Shown here one piece after another: positions 20,045 to 31,691 of a stretch of 64,000 bases of DNA (position 1 is its first letter; the number at the start of each line of letters is the position of its first letter). Origin of the DNA: Rhynchopus sp. YZ270_cl-10 (Eukaryota > Euglenozoa > Diplonemea > Diplonemida > Diplonemidae); NCBI GenBank assembly GCA_964035575.1, contig OZ037844.1, positions 1,727,588 to 1,791,587 of the forward strand. The letters run 5' to 3'. Below the pieces are notes generated by a model that saw only the letters and a program-made list of their open reading frames with translations, had not been told where the DNA came from and searched no databases. Both the position numbers and the translations under genes were made by a program.

Positions 20045-20846
20045 CACCCCAGTCAGCTGCCCCCAGAGGCTCCTAACGACTAGGAGCCTCTGGTGCCACA
20101 ACCACCTTACGCGTGTGCGTGGTGGCACAGGGGGCAGAACGCAGCGCGTCCTCGCTAACGAGGAGAACGACAGGAGACGCGCCTACGCTAATGCGTGGGA
20201 AAGACGCCACAACGCAGAACAGGGCAGCGCCCTTGCTTTTGTGCCTCCAGTAGCGGCTAAAGCTACTCTGGTCATCGCTGCGTTCCTGGAAACGGAGGTG
20301 GCTGTCACCATCTACTCTACGAGTAGCGATGGTGACAGCATCCTGACTGCAGTCAGGATGCTACCACACCCCAGCCTCGCGCAAGTGAGGTCGAACGGCG
20401 CTCTGCGCCGTTCCTTGTTCAACGAGCCCCTGTGGCTGAGTACAGGCACACCTGACGTGTGCTTTATTCGGCTGAAGGCTGCTCTGAACAAGAAAAAACA
20501 CGGGGAGTGGGTGGACTTCGCAAGGAGACAAACAAAAGCGCAGGCTCGACTGGAGGAAGAGGGAATCAAGCTGATCGTGATGCTTTATCATGTTGGAATC
20601 ATAATAATCCATCACGAGCAGATTGATGGCCTCTCCACCTTCAAACGAGCCACGGAGTACCACGCCACTGCTCAACAGGACAGCCTGTCGTACTCGAAGA
20701 CGGGGCTAGTGATCCTCCTTGACGAGGGGGATCACTACTCCAGAATCAAGAACAAAAGCGACGCTGACCGCGTCGCGTTCGCAAACTGGTATCAAACGTC
20801 CATGTCAGGTAGAGTAACGGTTCATCAGAACTTGGCTAGACCTTAA
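19989..20846 (+). CDS. Third open frame, unit 1; probable continuation of gene 2
   Basis: A stop-free frame of 285 codons that overlaps the end of gene 2 in another phase. It has no ATG in its first 120 codons, so it is unlikely to start on its own. The sequence looks like a real folded protein (mixed hydrophobic and charged, segments such as VIAAFLETEVAVTIYS and KLIVMLYHVGIIIIHH) but matches nothing I know. Joining gene 2 to it by loss of one G in the 11-G run would give about 567 residues. Alternatives are programmed slippage, an undetected intron, or a consensus error copied into all units. Perfect hairpins: 20065-20091, 20301-20339, a 26-base palindrome at 20337-20362, 20393-20413, 20708-20736 and 20758-20776. 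Confidence 0.55.
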   Translation, partial: REQRGGGSLLPPPPKKAADTPVSCPQRLLTTRSLWCHNHLTRVRGGTGGRTQRVLANEENDRRRAYANAWERRHNAEQGSALAFVPPVAAKATLVIAAFLETEVAVTIYSTSSDGDSILTAVRMLPHPSLAQVRSNGALRRSLFNEPLWLSTGTPDVCFIRLKAALNKKKHGEWVDFARRQTKAQARLEEEGIKLIVMLYHVGIIIIHHEQIDGLSTFKRATEYHATAQQDSLSYSKTGLVILLDEGDHYSRIKNKSDADRVAFANWYQTSMSGRVTVHQNLARP

Positions 20847-21503
20847 GGCCACTAGTATTTCTTATAGTGACCTTCAGGTGTAATCAAAATTCTCATGAAC
20901 GTGTACTACACGTGACATGCCTTAGTAATACCAGTTGTAGAATTCAATATTTCCTCCTTTATCTATTGTTAATGTGATTTAGCAGGGAAAGCATTTTCCC
21001 TCATAAGTATTTTCCTTTTACAAAGACATTTTTCAGCGAAAGAATACATTTTGTTAAATATTTACAGCATTTTCTGTACAGTAGAATGCATATTTTATGT
21101 GTCGTGTAGACTTCTTCGAGATCAGCCGTTTTCCGTAACTCACGCGTCCTTTGCGTGCAATTAGATCACTTCTTACGGAAAACGTCATTTCTCTTGAGTA
21201 ATAAAAAATATTTTGGGCCCAGCACAGACTGGCCCAAGAAGGCAAGGAACGAACTGTAAAAACTAACGAAATATAGAGAAAGAAAGGCCATATGGGGGGG
21301 TTCCACATAGATATCGAAAGCAAATAACGCAAGAAGGGAAAAAAGACAGTATAAATAACAGAACGAAAAAAAAGAGGTCTACCTCACCTGCACCCCATTT
21401 CTATTTAATCTGCTTTCATATCCCACCTCCACCACTCTCCTCACCACAGATTACACAATACAATGACTTGCCTAACTCCCTAAAAAAAATAAAAGCAAGT
21501 AAA
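20847..21503. other. Inter-unit spacer and gene 1 promoter region, end of unit 1
   Basis: AT-rich with hairpins GGGAAA/TTTCCC (near 20985), CGTTTTCCGTAA/TTACGGAAAACG (21127-21184) and TTGGGCC/GGCCCAA (21213-21237). A TATA box is at 21350-21357. Then comes a pyrimidine-rich leader with a six-codon upstream open frame (ATG 21463, stop 21481) before the gene 1 ATG at 21504. Confidence 0.6.
21350..21357 (+). promoter_or_regulatory. TATA box of gene 1 (TATAAATA), unit 2
   Basis: Lies 147 bases ahead of the gene 1 ATG. The same sequence stands at the same place before units 3, 4, 5 and 6 (28690, 35805, 43405 and 51005). Confidence 0.55.
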
Positions 21504-21614
21504 ATGATGGAGGCGGAGGCGGAGGCGGAGGCGGGGTCGGCTCATACGCCACCCCCCCTCCTGGGACAATCCTCAGTCCCAGCAGCAGCGAAGGAGACGG
21601 AGAAGACAACAGCG
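21504..21614 (+). CDS. Gene 1 exon 1, unit 2
   Basis: Thirty-seven codons from a double ATG (21504, 21507) through a Glu-Ala run made by GAGGCG repeats, to a GTATGT donor at 21615. The next clear acceptor (TTACAG, 24576), preceded by a CTACTAAAC branch-point-like word, needs one extra base to keep frame. So either the donor is the GTAACT four bases downstream, which restores frame, or a further small exon lies in the 2.9-kb intron. Another AG at 24524 would also keep frame but would make an AT-rich exon. The frame also runs on past the donor to 21938, so a single-exon 145-residue product cannot be excluded. Confidence 0.5.
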
Positions 21615-22199
21615 GTATGTAACTTTTACCCCTTTTTATTACTTTTTCTTCGTATGTCATTTCAACACTCCGGATTCTCGGCTCATGATGCCTCCTTACA
21701 AGAGGCGCAAACTCTGCTTAGCCGCATGGGTCCGCTCCCACCGCAGCTCCGCATCCTTCACGCGTACCGGTCAGTCATGCACGCACATCCCACACGACGT
21801 CTTTCCTTCACCTATGTGAACGTCCACGAAGATGTTGGGTCTTCCTTGCTATCCTCCGCAGCAGCACGCTTCGCGCCTACTCCTCCGCCCGCACCATGGG
21901 AAGGGTGCCAGCATCAGTGTCACCTAGGTCCGTCATGAACAGGTCCCTCTCGGGCTTGTTTTTCTATTTCAGCCTGTTCACAGGCTTAACCTTGTTAGTT
22001 CCTCATTCTCTTTGTTTTTTTTTTATTTTTTGCAAATACGAAGTGTAACCCAGGTGAGGTGTGCACTGGCTGTGCATGCAGGAGGAGGAGTAAGAGGTGC
22101 TATGGTGTGCGGAACGCACAGGTGAGGTGTGCACTGACTGTGCATGCAGGAGGAGGAGTAAGAGGTGCTGTGGGGTGCGGAACGTAGGGTATCGTGTTA

Positions 22200-24445
22200 C
22201 GTGCGCATGTAGTGTATGGTGATACATGCGCACGCTGTGTATAGTGTACTGTGCGCACGTAGTGTATAGTGATACGTGCGCACGTGGTGCGCACGCTGTG
22301 TATAGTGTTCCGTGCGCACGTAGTGAAGAGTTTACTGTGCGCACGTGGTGCGCACGCTGTGTAGAGTGTACTGTGCGCACGCTGTGAAGAGTGTACTGTG
22401 CGCACGTGGTGCGCACGCTGTGTATAGTGTACTGTGCGCACGTAGTGTATGGTGTACTGTGCGCACGTAGTGAAGAGTGAACTGTGCGCACGCTGTGTAT
22501 GGTGTACTGTGCGCACGTAGTGAAGACTGAACTGTGCGCACGCTGTGAAGAGAGTACTGTGCGCACACTGTGTATGGTGTACTATGCGCACGTAGTGAAG
22601 ACTGAACTGTGCGCACGCTGTGTATAGAGTACTGTGCGCACACTGTGTATAGTTTACTGTGCGCACGCTGTGTATGGTGTACTGTGCGCACGTAGTGAAG
22701 AGTGAACTGTGCGCACGCTGTGTATAGCGTACTGTGCGCACACTGTGTATAGTTTACTGTGCGCACGCTGTGTATGGTGTACTGTGCGCACGCTGTGTAT
22801 GGTGAACTGTGCGCACGTAGTGTATAGAGTACTGTGCGCACACTGTGTATAGTGTACTGTGCGCACGCTGTGTATGGTGAACTGTGCGCACGTAGTGAAG
22901 AGTGAACTGTGCGCACACTGTGTATGGTGTACTGTGCGCGCGTAATGTATAGAGTACAGTGCGCACGTGGTGCGCACGTATCACTACACTACGTGCGCAC
23001 AGTACACTATACACAGTGTGCGCACAGTTCACTCTTCACTACGTGCGCACAGTTCACCATACACTACGTGCGCACAGTTCACCATACACAGCGTGCGCAC
23101 AGTTCACTCTTCACTACGTGCGCACAGTTCACCATACACTACGTGCGCACAGTTCACCATACACAGCGTGCACACAGTTCACTCTTCACTACGTGCGCAC
23201 AGTACACCATACACTACGTGCGCACAGTTCACCATACACAGCGTGCGCACAGTTCACTCTTCACTACGTGCGCACAGTTCACCATACACAGCGTGCACAC
23301 AGTTCACTCTTCACTACGTGCGCACAGTACACCATACACTACGTGCGCACAGTTCACCATACACAGCGTGCGCACAGTTCACTCTTCACTACGTGCGCAC
23401 AGTACACCATACACTACGTGCGCACAGTTCACCATACACAGCGTGCGCACAGTACACTACACACAGTGTGCGCATAGTTCACTGTGTGCACAGTTCACTC
23501 TTCACTACGTGCGCACAGTACACCATACACTACGTGCGCACAGTTCACCGTACACAGCGTGCGCACAGTACACTACACACAGTGTGCGCACAGCTCACTC
23601 TTCACTACGTGCGCACAGTACACCATACACTACGTGCGCACAGTTCACCATACACAGCATGCGCACAGTACACATAACACAGCGTGCGCACAGTTCACTC
23701 TTCACTACGTGCGCACCACGTGCGCACGGAACACTAAACACAGCGTGCGCACCACGTGCGCACAGTACTCTATGCACGACGTGCGCACGTATCACTAAAC
23801 ACTACGTGCGCACAGTAAACTCTTCACTACGTGCGCACAGAACACTATAGACAGCGTGCGCACCACGTGCGCACGTATCACTATACACTACGTGCGCACC
23901 ACGTGCGCACAGTAAACTCTTCACTACGTGCGCACGGAACACTATACACAGCGTGCGCACCACGTGCGCACGTATCACTATACACTACGTGCGCACCACG
24001 TGCGCACAGTAAACTCTTCACTACGTGCGCACGGAACACTATACACAGCGTGCGCACCACGTGCGCACGTATCATTATACACTACGTGCGCACCACGTGC
24101 GCACGTATCACTATACACTACGTGCGCACCACGTGCGCACAGTAAACTCTTCACTACGTGCGCACAGAACACTATACACAGCGTGCGCACCACGTGCGCA
24201 CGTATCACTATACACTACGTGCGCACCACGTGCGCACAGTAAACTCTTCACTACGTGCGCACAGAACACTATACACTACGTGCGCACCACGTGCGCACAG
24301 TAAACTCTTCACTACGTGCGCACGGAACACTGTACACAGCGTGCGCACCACGTGCGCACGTATCACTATACACTACGTGCGCACCACGTGCGCACAGTAC
24401 ACTATACACTACGTGCGCACGTAGCACTCCTCACTACATGCGCAT
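22200..24445. repeat. GTGCGCAC near-palindrome satellite, unit 2
   Basis: Same structure as in unit 1, axis at about 22974. The left arm is 375 bases shorter and the right arm 200 bases longer than in unit 1. Confidence 0.95.
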
Positions 24446-24576
24446 GGAAGCGTTGATATATTATTCAAGTGACAATGTTCTAATTATAGGTTATACACAT
24501 TCTATTATTTGATAAATATTACAGCAATACCATAATAATTGGTCTATACTCTATGTACTACTAAACAACATTACAG

Positions 24577-26081
24577 GTGACCCCGTCATAGCGATACGGA
24601 AGGTGTACCGCACGCTGAACAAGAAGGTGGAATACTACGAGCAGCAAGGAGTACTGCTCCGGCTAGTAGACGGAGTGCTGGCGGATCGGTCCACCGAGCG
24701 CAACAGGAAGAAGGGGGATCCGTACGAGGTATGAATATACACTAAGTACCACATATATAATTCATACTACTTTTTACAGCGCGAGGAGTACGGACCCCAG
24801 GGGGAGCAGCCGCCGCCGAGCTGCCTGGAATTTGAGTTCCAGGCAGCACTCGACCACTCCGAGAATGGAGTGGTCGAGGAGGCGTGGCGACCCCACCTCC
24901 AGCGTAGGCTGGAGCTGGCGTGCCGACCGGCACGACAGGCGAAGAGGGAGTACGAGCTCCGTATGTCTTATTATACATTACCTATGCGTTTCCTCATATT
25001 TATATTATTCCCCCTTACTACAGCTCCCGAGGTCCGCAGCCTCGGATTTGGGACGTACGTCCCAACCGCACAGGAGGAGAAGCAGCAGAGGGAAGACGCG
25101 AAACGCGTCGTCGCGAACGGTCGGAGGATCGTCGCGACCCTCATGCTGTCGTCAGAGCTGATCATCAGCGACGACAGCAAGGTATGTGCTCAAACCTCCC
25201 ACCTTCTATATTACTATACCAAAACATCACAGATCCATTCACTGTTGACGGACACACTGAAACGCCCAGAGGACGAGGACACGCAGCGCGCGTCAGGGTC
25301 CGTGAGCGTGAGCGGACCGGGAGAGCCGCAGCCGCCCCCCGACAGCCACCCCCACGCCGGGCCGTCCGAGCTGACGTTCCCCCACGCCACCATGTCGGTT
25401 CCGTGGGCCCGTCTCCGGACGGCCCTGTGGGTGGCAGGAGGGGTGCGGGGCCTCCCCGAGCTCGAGGCTGCGGTAGAGGCGGAAAAAAACAGAGAAAAAA
25501 AAGCAAAGAAAAGGAGGGGTAAACCCCAGGACCAGTTCCAGGCGTGGTCCGAGGGAAAGGACTCCCAGTCCCAGGAGTGGGACTGGGTGTATACGGAAAC
25601 GAATAGGCCGGGAAGAAAAAGAAAAAGGGAAACAGGACAACCCAGGCGCGAGAACACCACCACCTCGCCCTCCCCCTGCCTCCCACCCCAGATGTACGCA
25701 CTGCCGTACGACACCCCCCCCAGCTCCGCACAAAATAGTGAAAAAAAAAGAAGGGTAGGATGTGATATAAAAAAAACAGAAACCAAAAAGGAAAGCGAAG
25801 AAGAAACCAAAAAAGAAAAAAAAGTAGAAACAAAAAAACAGACCAAAAGAGAGAGAGAAGAAGCCGCTGCTAAAAAGCAGTGGCTTGATGCCTACCAAAA
25901 AATGGGCACGGAGGAAAAAAAGCAGTGGTGCATGGAGTGCGGCTTTAATTGCTGCGCTTCATGCACCACTCTTGTGGCATGCCATAACAGCTGCCACAAG
26001 AGAATACCCTCCAAATGGAAACAACGAAAAGAAGGGCGTGCAGTGCACGCAAGCGCCAAAATCATGCATAAAGCGAGATAA
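24577..26081 (+). CDS. Gene 1 exons 2-5, unit 2 (reference copy): unknown Lys/Glu-rich protein with Cys-rich C-terminus
   Basis: Exons 24577-24728, 24780-24960, 25024-25181 and 25233-26081. Introns are 51, 63 and 51 bases with GTATGA or GTATGT donors and ACAG/CACAG acceptors. Phases (0, 1, 0) join without stops and continue to TAA at 26079. With exon 1 the protein is about 484 residues. Exons 2-4 encode charged helical sequence. Exon 5 encodes a Pro-rich part, a Trp-containing part, a long Lys/Glu coiled-coil-like stretch, then a Cys cluster of pattern C-x2-C-x3-CC-x2-C-x5-C-x3-C near the C-terminus followed by a basic tail; zinc binding is plausible. No family recognised. The exons carry perfect inverted repeats throughout, and the Cys cluster itself is encoded by two nested long stems. 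Identical in all complete units, which suggests recent amplification or gene conversion. Confidence 0.7.
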
Positions 26082-26291
26082 GCACTATTTTTATATATTT
26101 TTGTTTTGTTTACTAAATTTTTATTTTTCAGACATGTCCCCCTAGATCACCTCCAGCCTCCCCCCTCTCTTCCAAATAATGTTTGAGCTAAATGAAATAT
26201 AAAGAACCCCTATACCCTCCCCTTTTTACTTTAGTTTATCATCAGATACACTTTTTAATCCTCATCACATCCCATCAGACGTACACACACA

Positions 26292-27384
26292 ATGAGGGTG
26301 AAGATGGCGCGGAGACGGCCGGTCCCAGCCCCACCCCCAATGGCGGCGATTCAGGCCCCAGCCCCAGCCCCAAAGGCGGCGACGAGAAGGAAGAGGAAGC
26401 GCAAGCGGGCGGCGACAGTGTCCTCCGCGTCCGCCGGGGGGTCGTCGGTGGGGAATATGTCCTCATTCTCCCCCGGCGCCCCCGGCGCCCCCGACGCCCC
26501 CACCTCCGTCATGCCGCGGAGCCCCACCACCACCACCAACACTGCCTCAGGTATGTATTCCCTCATACATTATTACATCGTTTTTAATTAAGTACGTAGT
26601 TATTAATCCCCCATCACAGAGACCGCCACCAGACAACGCCTGTCAGTGGTGAAGGTGCAGGCGAAGGCGCGGCTAGAAGCCGCCATGCAGGCAACGGAGG
26701 AGCCACCGAGGGTATGTTATATAATTCTCCCCTATATTAGCTCCCCCTTTATCCCAAGAATTACAACACTATACAGGAGAGTATGTCCCTCAGATTCGAA
26801 GTTGAGGCTACGGTAAGCTCAGAAGAAGAACCCGAGTGGAAAGAAAAAGTATGTATTTTAATTGTATTGTACCTATTTTTGTCATGCTATTTTATTTTTC
26901 TCAGAAACAGGCGATCCTGGCCAGGACACGCCAAATCCAGCATAAAATGCTGGAGGCGTACGCCGGGAAGGAGGACACGGACACGGACTGGAGAGAGTCC
27001 GTGTCGTCGCAGGGAGCCGGCAGCGACGAGGAGTACGAGGAAAAGGGGGGAGAGGGGGGGAGGGGCAAAGAGGTGGAGGTGGCATCGGGGAGGTGGGTGA
27101 GTGTAAGGGTGGGGGTTAGGGGGGAGGGGGTTAAGGGGGAGGGGGTTAAGGGGGAGGGGTATGGGGTCGCAACCGACGGTTGCGTCCCATACGAGGTGGG
27201 AACGGGGGAGGTGCCAAACGCAGACCAACTTAAAATGTTGGCTACTGCGGGCATCGCCCCCGGGGACGAGGGACTAGTCCCGCTCCCCCACAAGCACGAC
27301 ACCAGACAGACATGTCTGGTGCTCGTGACGAGAACAGAGGGGGGGGGGGTCTCTGTTACCCCCCCCTCCAAAAAAGGCAGCTGA
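26292..27384 (+). CDS. Gene 2, unit 2
   Basis: Exons 26292-26550, 26620-26711, 26777-26848 and 26905-27384. Translation, intron signals and the 11-G run are identical to unit 1, where the protein is described. TATAAAG lies 94-88 bases upstream of the ATG. Confidence 0.7.
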
Positions 27385-28186
27385 CACCCCAGTCAGCTGC
27401 CCCCAGAGGCTCCTAACGACTAGGAGCCTCTGGTGCCACAACCACCTTACGCGTGTGCGTGGTGGCACAGGGGGCAGAACGCAGCGCGTCCTCGCTAACG
27501 AGGAGAACGACAGGAGACGCGCCTACGCTAATGCGTGGGAAAGACGCCACAACGCAGAACAGGGCAGCGCCCTTGCTTTTGTGCCTCCAGTAGCGGCTAA
27601 AGCTACTCTGGTCATCGCTGCGTTCCTGGAAACGGAGGTGGCTGTCACCATCTACTCTACGAGTAGCGATGGTGACAGCATCCTGACTGCAGTCAGGATG
27701 CTACCACACCCCAGCCTCGCGCAAGTGAGGTCGAACGGCGCTCTGCGCCGTTCCTTGTTCAACGAGCCCCTGTGGCTGAGTACAGGCACACCTGACGTGT
27801 GCTTTATTCGGCTGAAGGCTGCTCTGAACAAGAAAAAACACGGGGAGTGGGTGGACTTCGCAAGGAGACAAACAAAAGCGCAGGCTCGACTGGAGGAAGA
27901 GGGAATCAAGCTGATCGTGATGCTTTATCATGTTGGAATCATAATAATCCATCACGAGCAGATTGATGGCCTCTCCACCTTCAAACGAGCCACGGAGTAC
28001 CACGCCACTGCTCAACAGGACAGCCTGTCGTACTCGAAGACGGGGCTAGTGATCCTCCTTGACGAGGGGGATCACTACTCCAGAATCAAGAACAAAAGCG
28101 ACGCTGACCGCGTCGCGTTCGCAAACTGGTATCAAACGTCCATGTCAGGTAGAGTAACGGTTCATCAGAACTTGGCTAGACCTTAA
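27329..28186 (+). CDS. Third open frame, unit 2; probable continuation of gene 2
   Basis: Identical to the unit 1 copy: no early ATG, overlaps the end of gene 2 in a +1 phase, and follows the same 11-G run. Confidence 0.55.
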   Translation, partial: REQRGGGSLLPPPPKKAADTPVSCPQRLLTTRSLWCHNHLTRVRGGTGGRTQRVLANEENDRRRAYANAWERRHNAEQGSALAFVPPVAAKATLVIAAFLETEVAVTIYSTSSDGDSILTAVRMLPHPSLAQVRSNGALRRSLFNEPLWLSTGTPDVCFIRLKAALNKKKHGEWVDFARRQTKAQARLEEEGIKLIVMLYHVGIIIIHHEQIDGLSTFKRATEYHATAQQDSLSYSKTGLVILLDEGDHYSRIKNKSDADRVAFANWYQTSMSGRVTVHQNLARP

Positions 28187-28843
28187 GGCCACTAGTATTT
28201 CTTATAGTGACCTTCAGGTGTAATCAAAATTCTCATGAACGTGTACTACACGTGACATGCCTTAGTAATACCAGTTGTAGAATTCAATATTTCCTCCTTT
28301 ATCTATTGTTAATGTGATTTAGCAGGGAAAGCATTTTCCCTCATAAGTATTTTCCTTTTACAAAGACATTTTTCAGCGAAAGAATACATTTTGTTAAATA
28401 TTTACAGCATTTTCTGTACAGTAGAATGCATATTTTATGTGTCGTGTAGACTTCTTCGAGATCAGCCGTTTTCCGTAACTCACGCGTCCTTTGCGTGCAA
28501 TTAGATCACTTCTTACGGAAAACGTCATTTCTCTTGAGTAATAAAAAATATTTTGGGCCCAGCACAGACTGGCCCAAGAAGGCAAGGAACGAACTGTAAA
28601 AACTAACGAAATATAGAGAAAGAAAGGCCATATGGGGGGGTTCCACATAGATATCGAAAGCAAATAACGCAAGAAGGGAAAAAAGACAGTATAAATAACA
28701 GAACGAAAAAAAAGAGGTCTACCTCACCTGCACCCCATTTCTATTTAATCTGCTTTCATATCCCACCTCCACCACTCTCCTCACCACAGATTACACAATA
28801 CAATGACTTGCCTAACTCCCTAAAAAAAATAAAAGCAAGTAAA

Positions 28844-28954
28844 ATGATGGAGGCGGAGGCGGAGGCGGAGGCGGGGTCGGCTCATACGCCACCCCCCCTC
28901 CTGGGACAATCCTCAGTCCCAGCAGCAGCGAAGGAGACGGAGAAGACAACAGCG
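28844..28954 (+). CDS. Gene 1 exon 1, unit 3
   Basis: Same as unit 2 exon 1, with the same TATA box at 28690 and the same upstream open frame in the leader. Confidence 0.5.
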
Positions 28955-29539
28955 GTATGTAACTTTTACCCCTTTTTATTACTTTTTCTTCGTATGTCAT
29001 TTCAACACTCCGGATTCTCGGCTCATGATGCCTCCTTACAAGAGGCGCAAACTCTGCTTAGCCGCATGGGTCCGCTCCCACCGCAGCTCCGCATCCTTCA
29101 CGCGTACCGGTCAGTCATGCACGCACATCCCACACGACGTCTTTCCTTCACCTATGTGAACGTCCACGAAGATGTTGGGTCTTCCTTGCTATCCTCCGCA
29201 GCAGCACGCTTCGCGCCTACTCCTCCGCCCGCACCATGGGAAGGGTGCCAGCATCAGTGTCACCTAGGTCCGTCATGAACAGGTCCCTCTCGGGCTTGTT
29301 TTTCTATTTCAGCCTGTTCACAGGCTTAACCTTGTTAGTTCCTCATTCTCTTTGTTTTTTTTTTATTTTTTGCAAATACGAAGTGTAACCCAGGTGAGGT
29401 GTGCACTGGCTGTGCATGCAGGAGGAGGAGTAAGAGGTGCTATGGTGTGCGGAACGCACAGGTGAGGTGTGCACTGACTGTGCATGCAGGAGGAGGAGTA
29501 AGAGGTGCTGTGGGGTGCGGAACGTAGGGTATCGTGTTA

Positions 29540-31560
29540 CGTGCGCATGTAGTGTATGGTGATACATGCGCACGCTGTGTATAGTGTACTGTGCGCACGT
29601 AGTGTATAGTGATACGTGCGCACGTGGTGCGCACGCTGTGTATAGTGTTCCGTGCGCACGTAGTGAAGAGTTTACTGTGCGCACGTGGTGCGCACGCTGT
29701 GTAGAGTGTACTGTGCGCACGCTGTGAAGAGTGTACTGTGCGCACGTGGTGCGCACGCTGTGTATAGTGTACTGTGCGCACGTAGTGTATGGTGTACTGT
29801 GCGCACGTAGTGAAGAGTGAACTGTGCGCACGCTGTGTATGGTGTACTGTGCGCACGTAGTGAAGACTGAACTGTGCGCACGCTGTGAAGAGAGTACTGT
29901 GCGCACACTGTGTATGGTGTACTATGCGCACGTAGTGAAGACTGAACTGTGCGCACGCTGTGTATAGAGTACTGTGCGCACACTGTGTATAGTTTACTGT
30001 GCGCACGCTGTGTATGGTGTACTGTGCGCACGCTGTGTATGGTGAACTGTGCGCACGTAGTGTATAGAGTACTGTGCGCACACTGTGTATAGTGTACTGT
30101 GCGCACGCTGTGTATGGTGAACTGTGCGCACGTAGTGAAGAGTGAACTGTGCGCACACTGTGTATGGTGTACTGTGCGCGCGTAATGTATAGAGTACAGT
30201 GCGCACGTGGTGCGCACGTATCACTACACTACGTGCGCACAGTACACTATACACAGTGTGCGCACAGTTCACTCTTCACTACGTGCGCACAGTTCACCAT
30301 ACACTACGTGCGCACAGTTCACCATACACAGCGTGCGCACAGTTCACTCTTCACTACGTGCGCACAGTTCACCATACACTACGTGCGCACAGTTCACCAT
30401 ACACAGCGTGCACACAGTTCACTCTTCACTACGTGCGCACAGTACACCATACACTACGTGCGCACAGTTCACCATACACAGCGTGCGCACAGTTCACTCT
30501 TCACTACGTGCGCACAGTACACCATACACTACGTGCGCACAGTTCACCATACACAGCGTGCGCACAGTACACTACACACAGTGTGCGCATAGTTCACTGT
30601 GTGCACAGTTCACTCTTCACTACGTGCGCACAGTACACCATACACTACGTGCGCACAGTTCACCGTACACAGCGTGCGCACAGTACACTACACACAGTGT
30701 GCGCACAGCTCACTCTTCACTACGTGCGCACAGTACACCATACACTACGTGCGCACAGTTCACCATACACAGCATGCGCACAGTACACATAACACAGCGT
30801 GCGCACAGTTCACTCTTCACTACGTGCGCACCACGTGCGCACGGAACACTAAACACAGCGTGCGCACCACGTGCGCACAGTACTCTATGCACGACGTGCG
30901 CACGTATCACTAAACACTACGTGCGCACAGTAAACTCTTCACTACGTGCGCACAGAACACTATAGACAGCGTGCGCACCACGTGCGCACGTATCACTATA
31001 CACTACGTGCGCACCACGTGCGCACAGTAAACTCTTCACTACGTGCGCACGGAACACTATACACAGCGTGCGCACCACGTGCGCACGTATCACTATACAC
31101 TACGTGCGCACCACGTGCGCACAGTAAACTCTTCACTACGTGCGCACGGAACACTATACACAGCGTGCGCACCACGTGCGCACGTATCATTATACACTAC
31201 GTGCGCACCACGTGCGCACGTATCACTATACACTACGTGCGCACCACGTGCGCACAGTAAACTCTTCACTACGTGCGCACAGAACACTATACACAGCGTG
31301 CGCACCACGTGCGCACGTATCACTATACACTACGTGCGCACCACGTGCGCACAGTAAACTCTTCACTACGTGCGCACAGAACACTATACACTACGTGCGC
31401 ACCACGTGCGCACAGTAAACTCTTCACTACGTGCGCACGGAACACTGTACACAGCGTGCGCACCACGTGCGCACGTATCACTATACACTACGTGCGCACC
31501 ACGTGCGCACAGTACACTATACACTACGTGCGCACGTAGCACTCCTCACTACATGCGCAT
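29540..31560. repeat. GTGCGCAC near-palindrome satellite, unit 3
   Basis: Shortest complete satellite (about 2.0 kb), axis at about 30214. Confidence 0.95.
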
Positions 31561-31691
31561 GGAAGCGTTGATATATTATTCAAGTGACAATGTTCTAATT
31601 ATAGGTTATACACATTCTATTATTTGATAAATATTACAGCAATACCATAATAATTGGTCTATACTCTATGTACTACTAAACAACATTACAG

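Larger units (their letters stand above)
14001..21503 (+). repeat. Tandem gene-array unit 1 (5' end lost in gap)
   Basis: First of at least six head-to-tail copies of a 7.1-7.6 kb unit. Apart from the satellite, it is indistinguishable by eye from the others; its proteins translate identically. Its satellite left arm is the longest of all copies (375 bases longer than most). It has a private G at 16397 where the others have A. Confidence 0.95.
21504..28843 (+). repeat. Tandem gene-array unit 2 (7,340 bases, complete)
   Basis: Measured from one gene 1 start codon to the next. Gene 1, gene 2 and the third frame translate identically to the other copies; length differs from its neighbours only in the satellite. 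Confidence 0.95.

Noticed and set aside
26082-26132. Possible extra intron just after the gene 1 stop (branch-point and CAG acceptor-like signal)
   Set aside because: No matching GT donor was found upstream in a usable position, so I left it as untranslated region.
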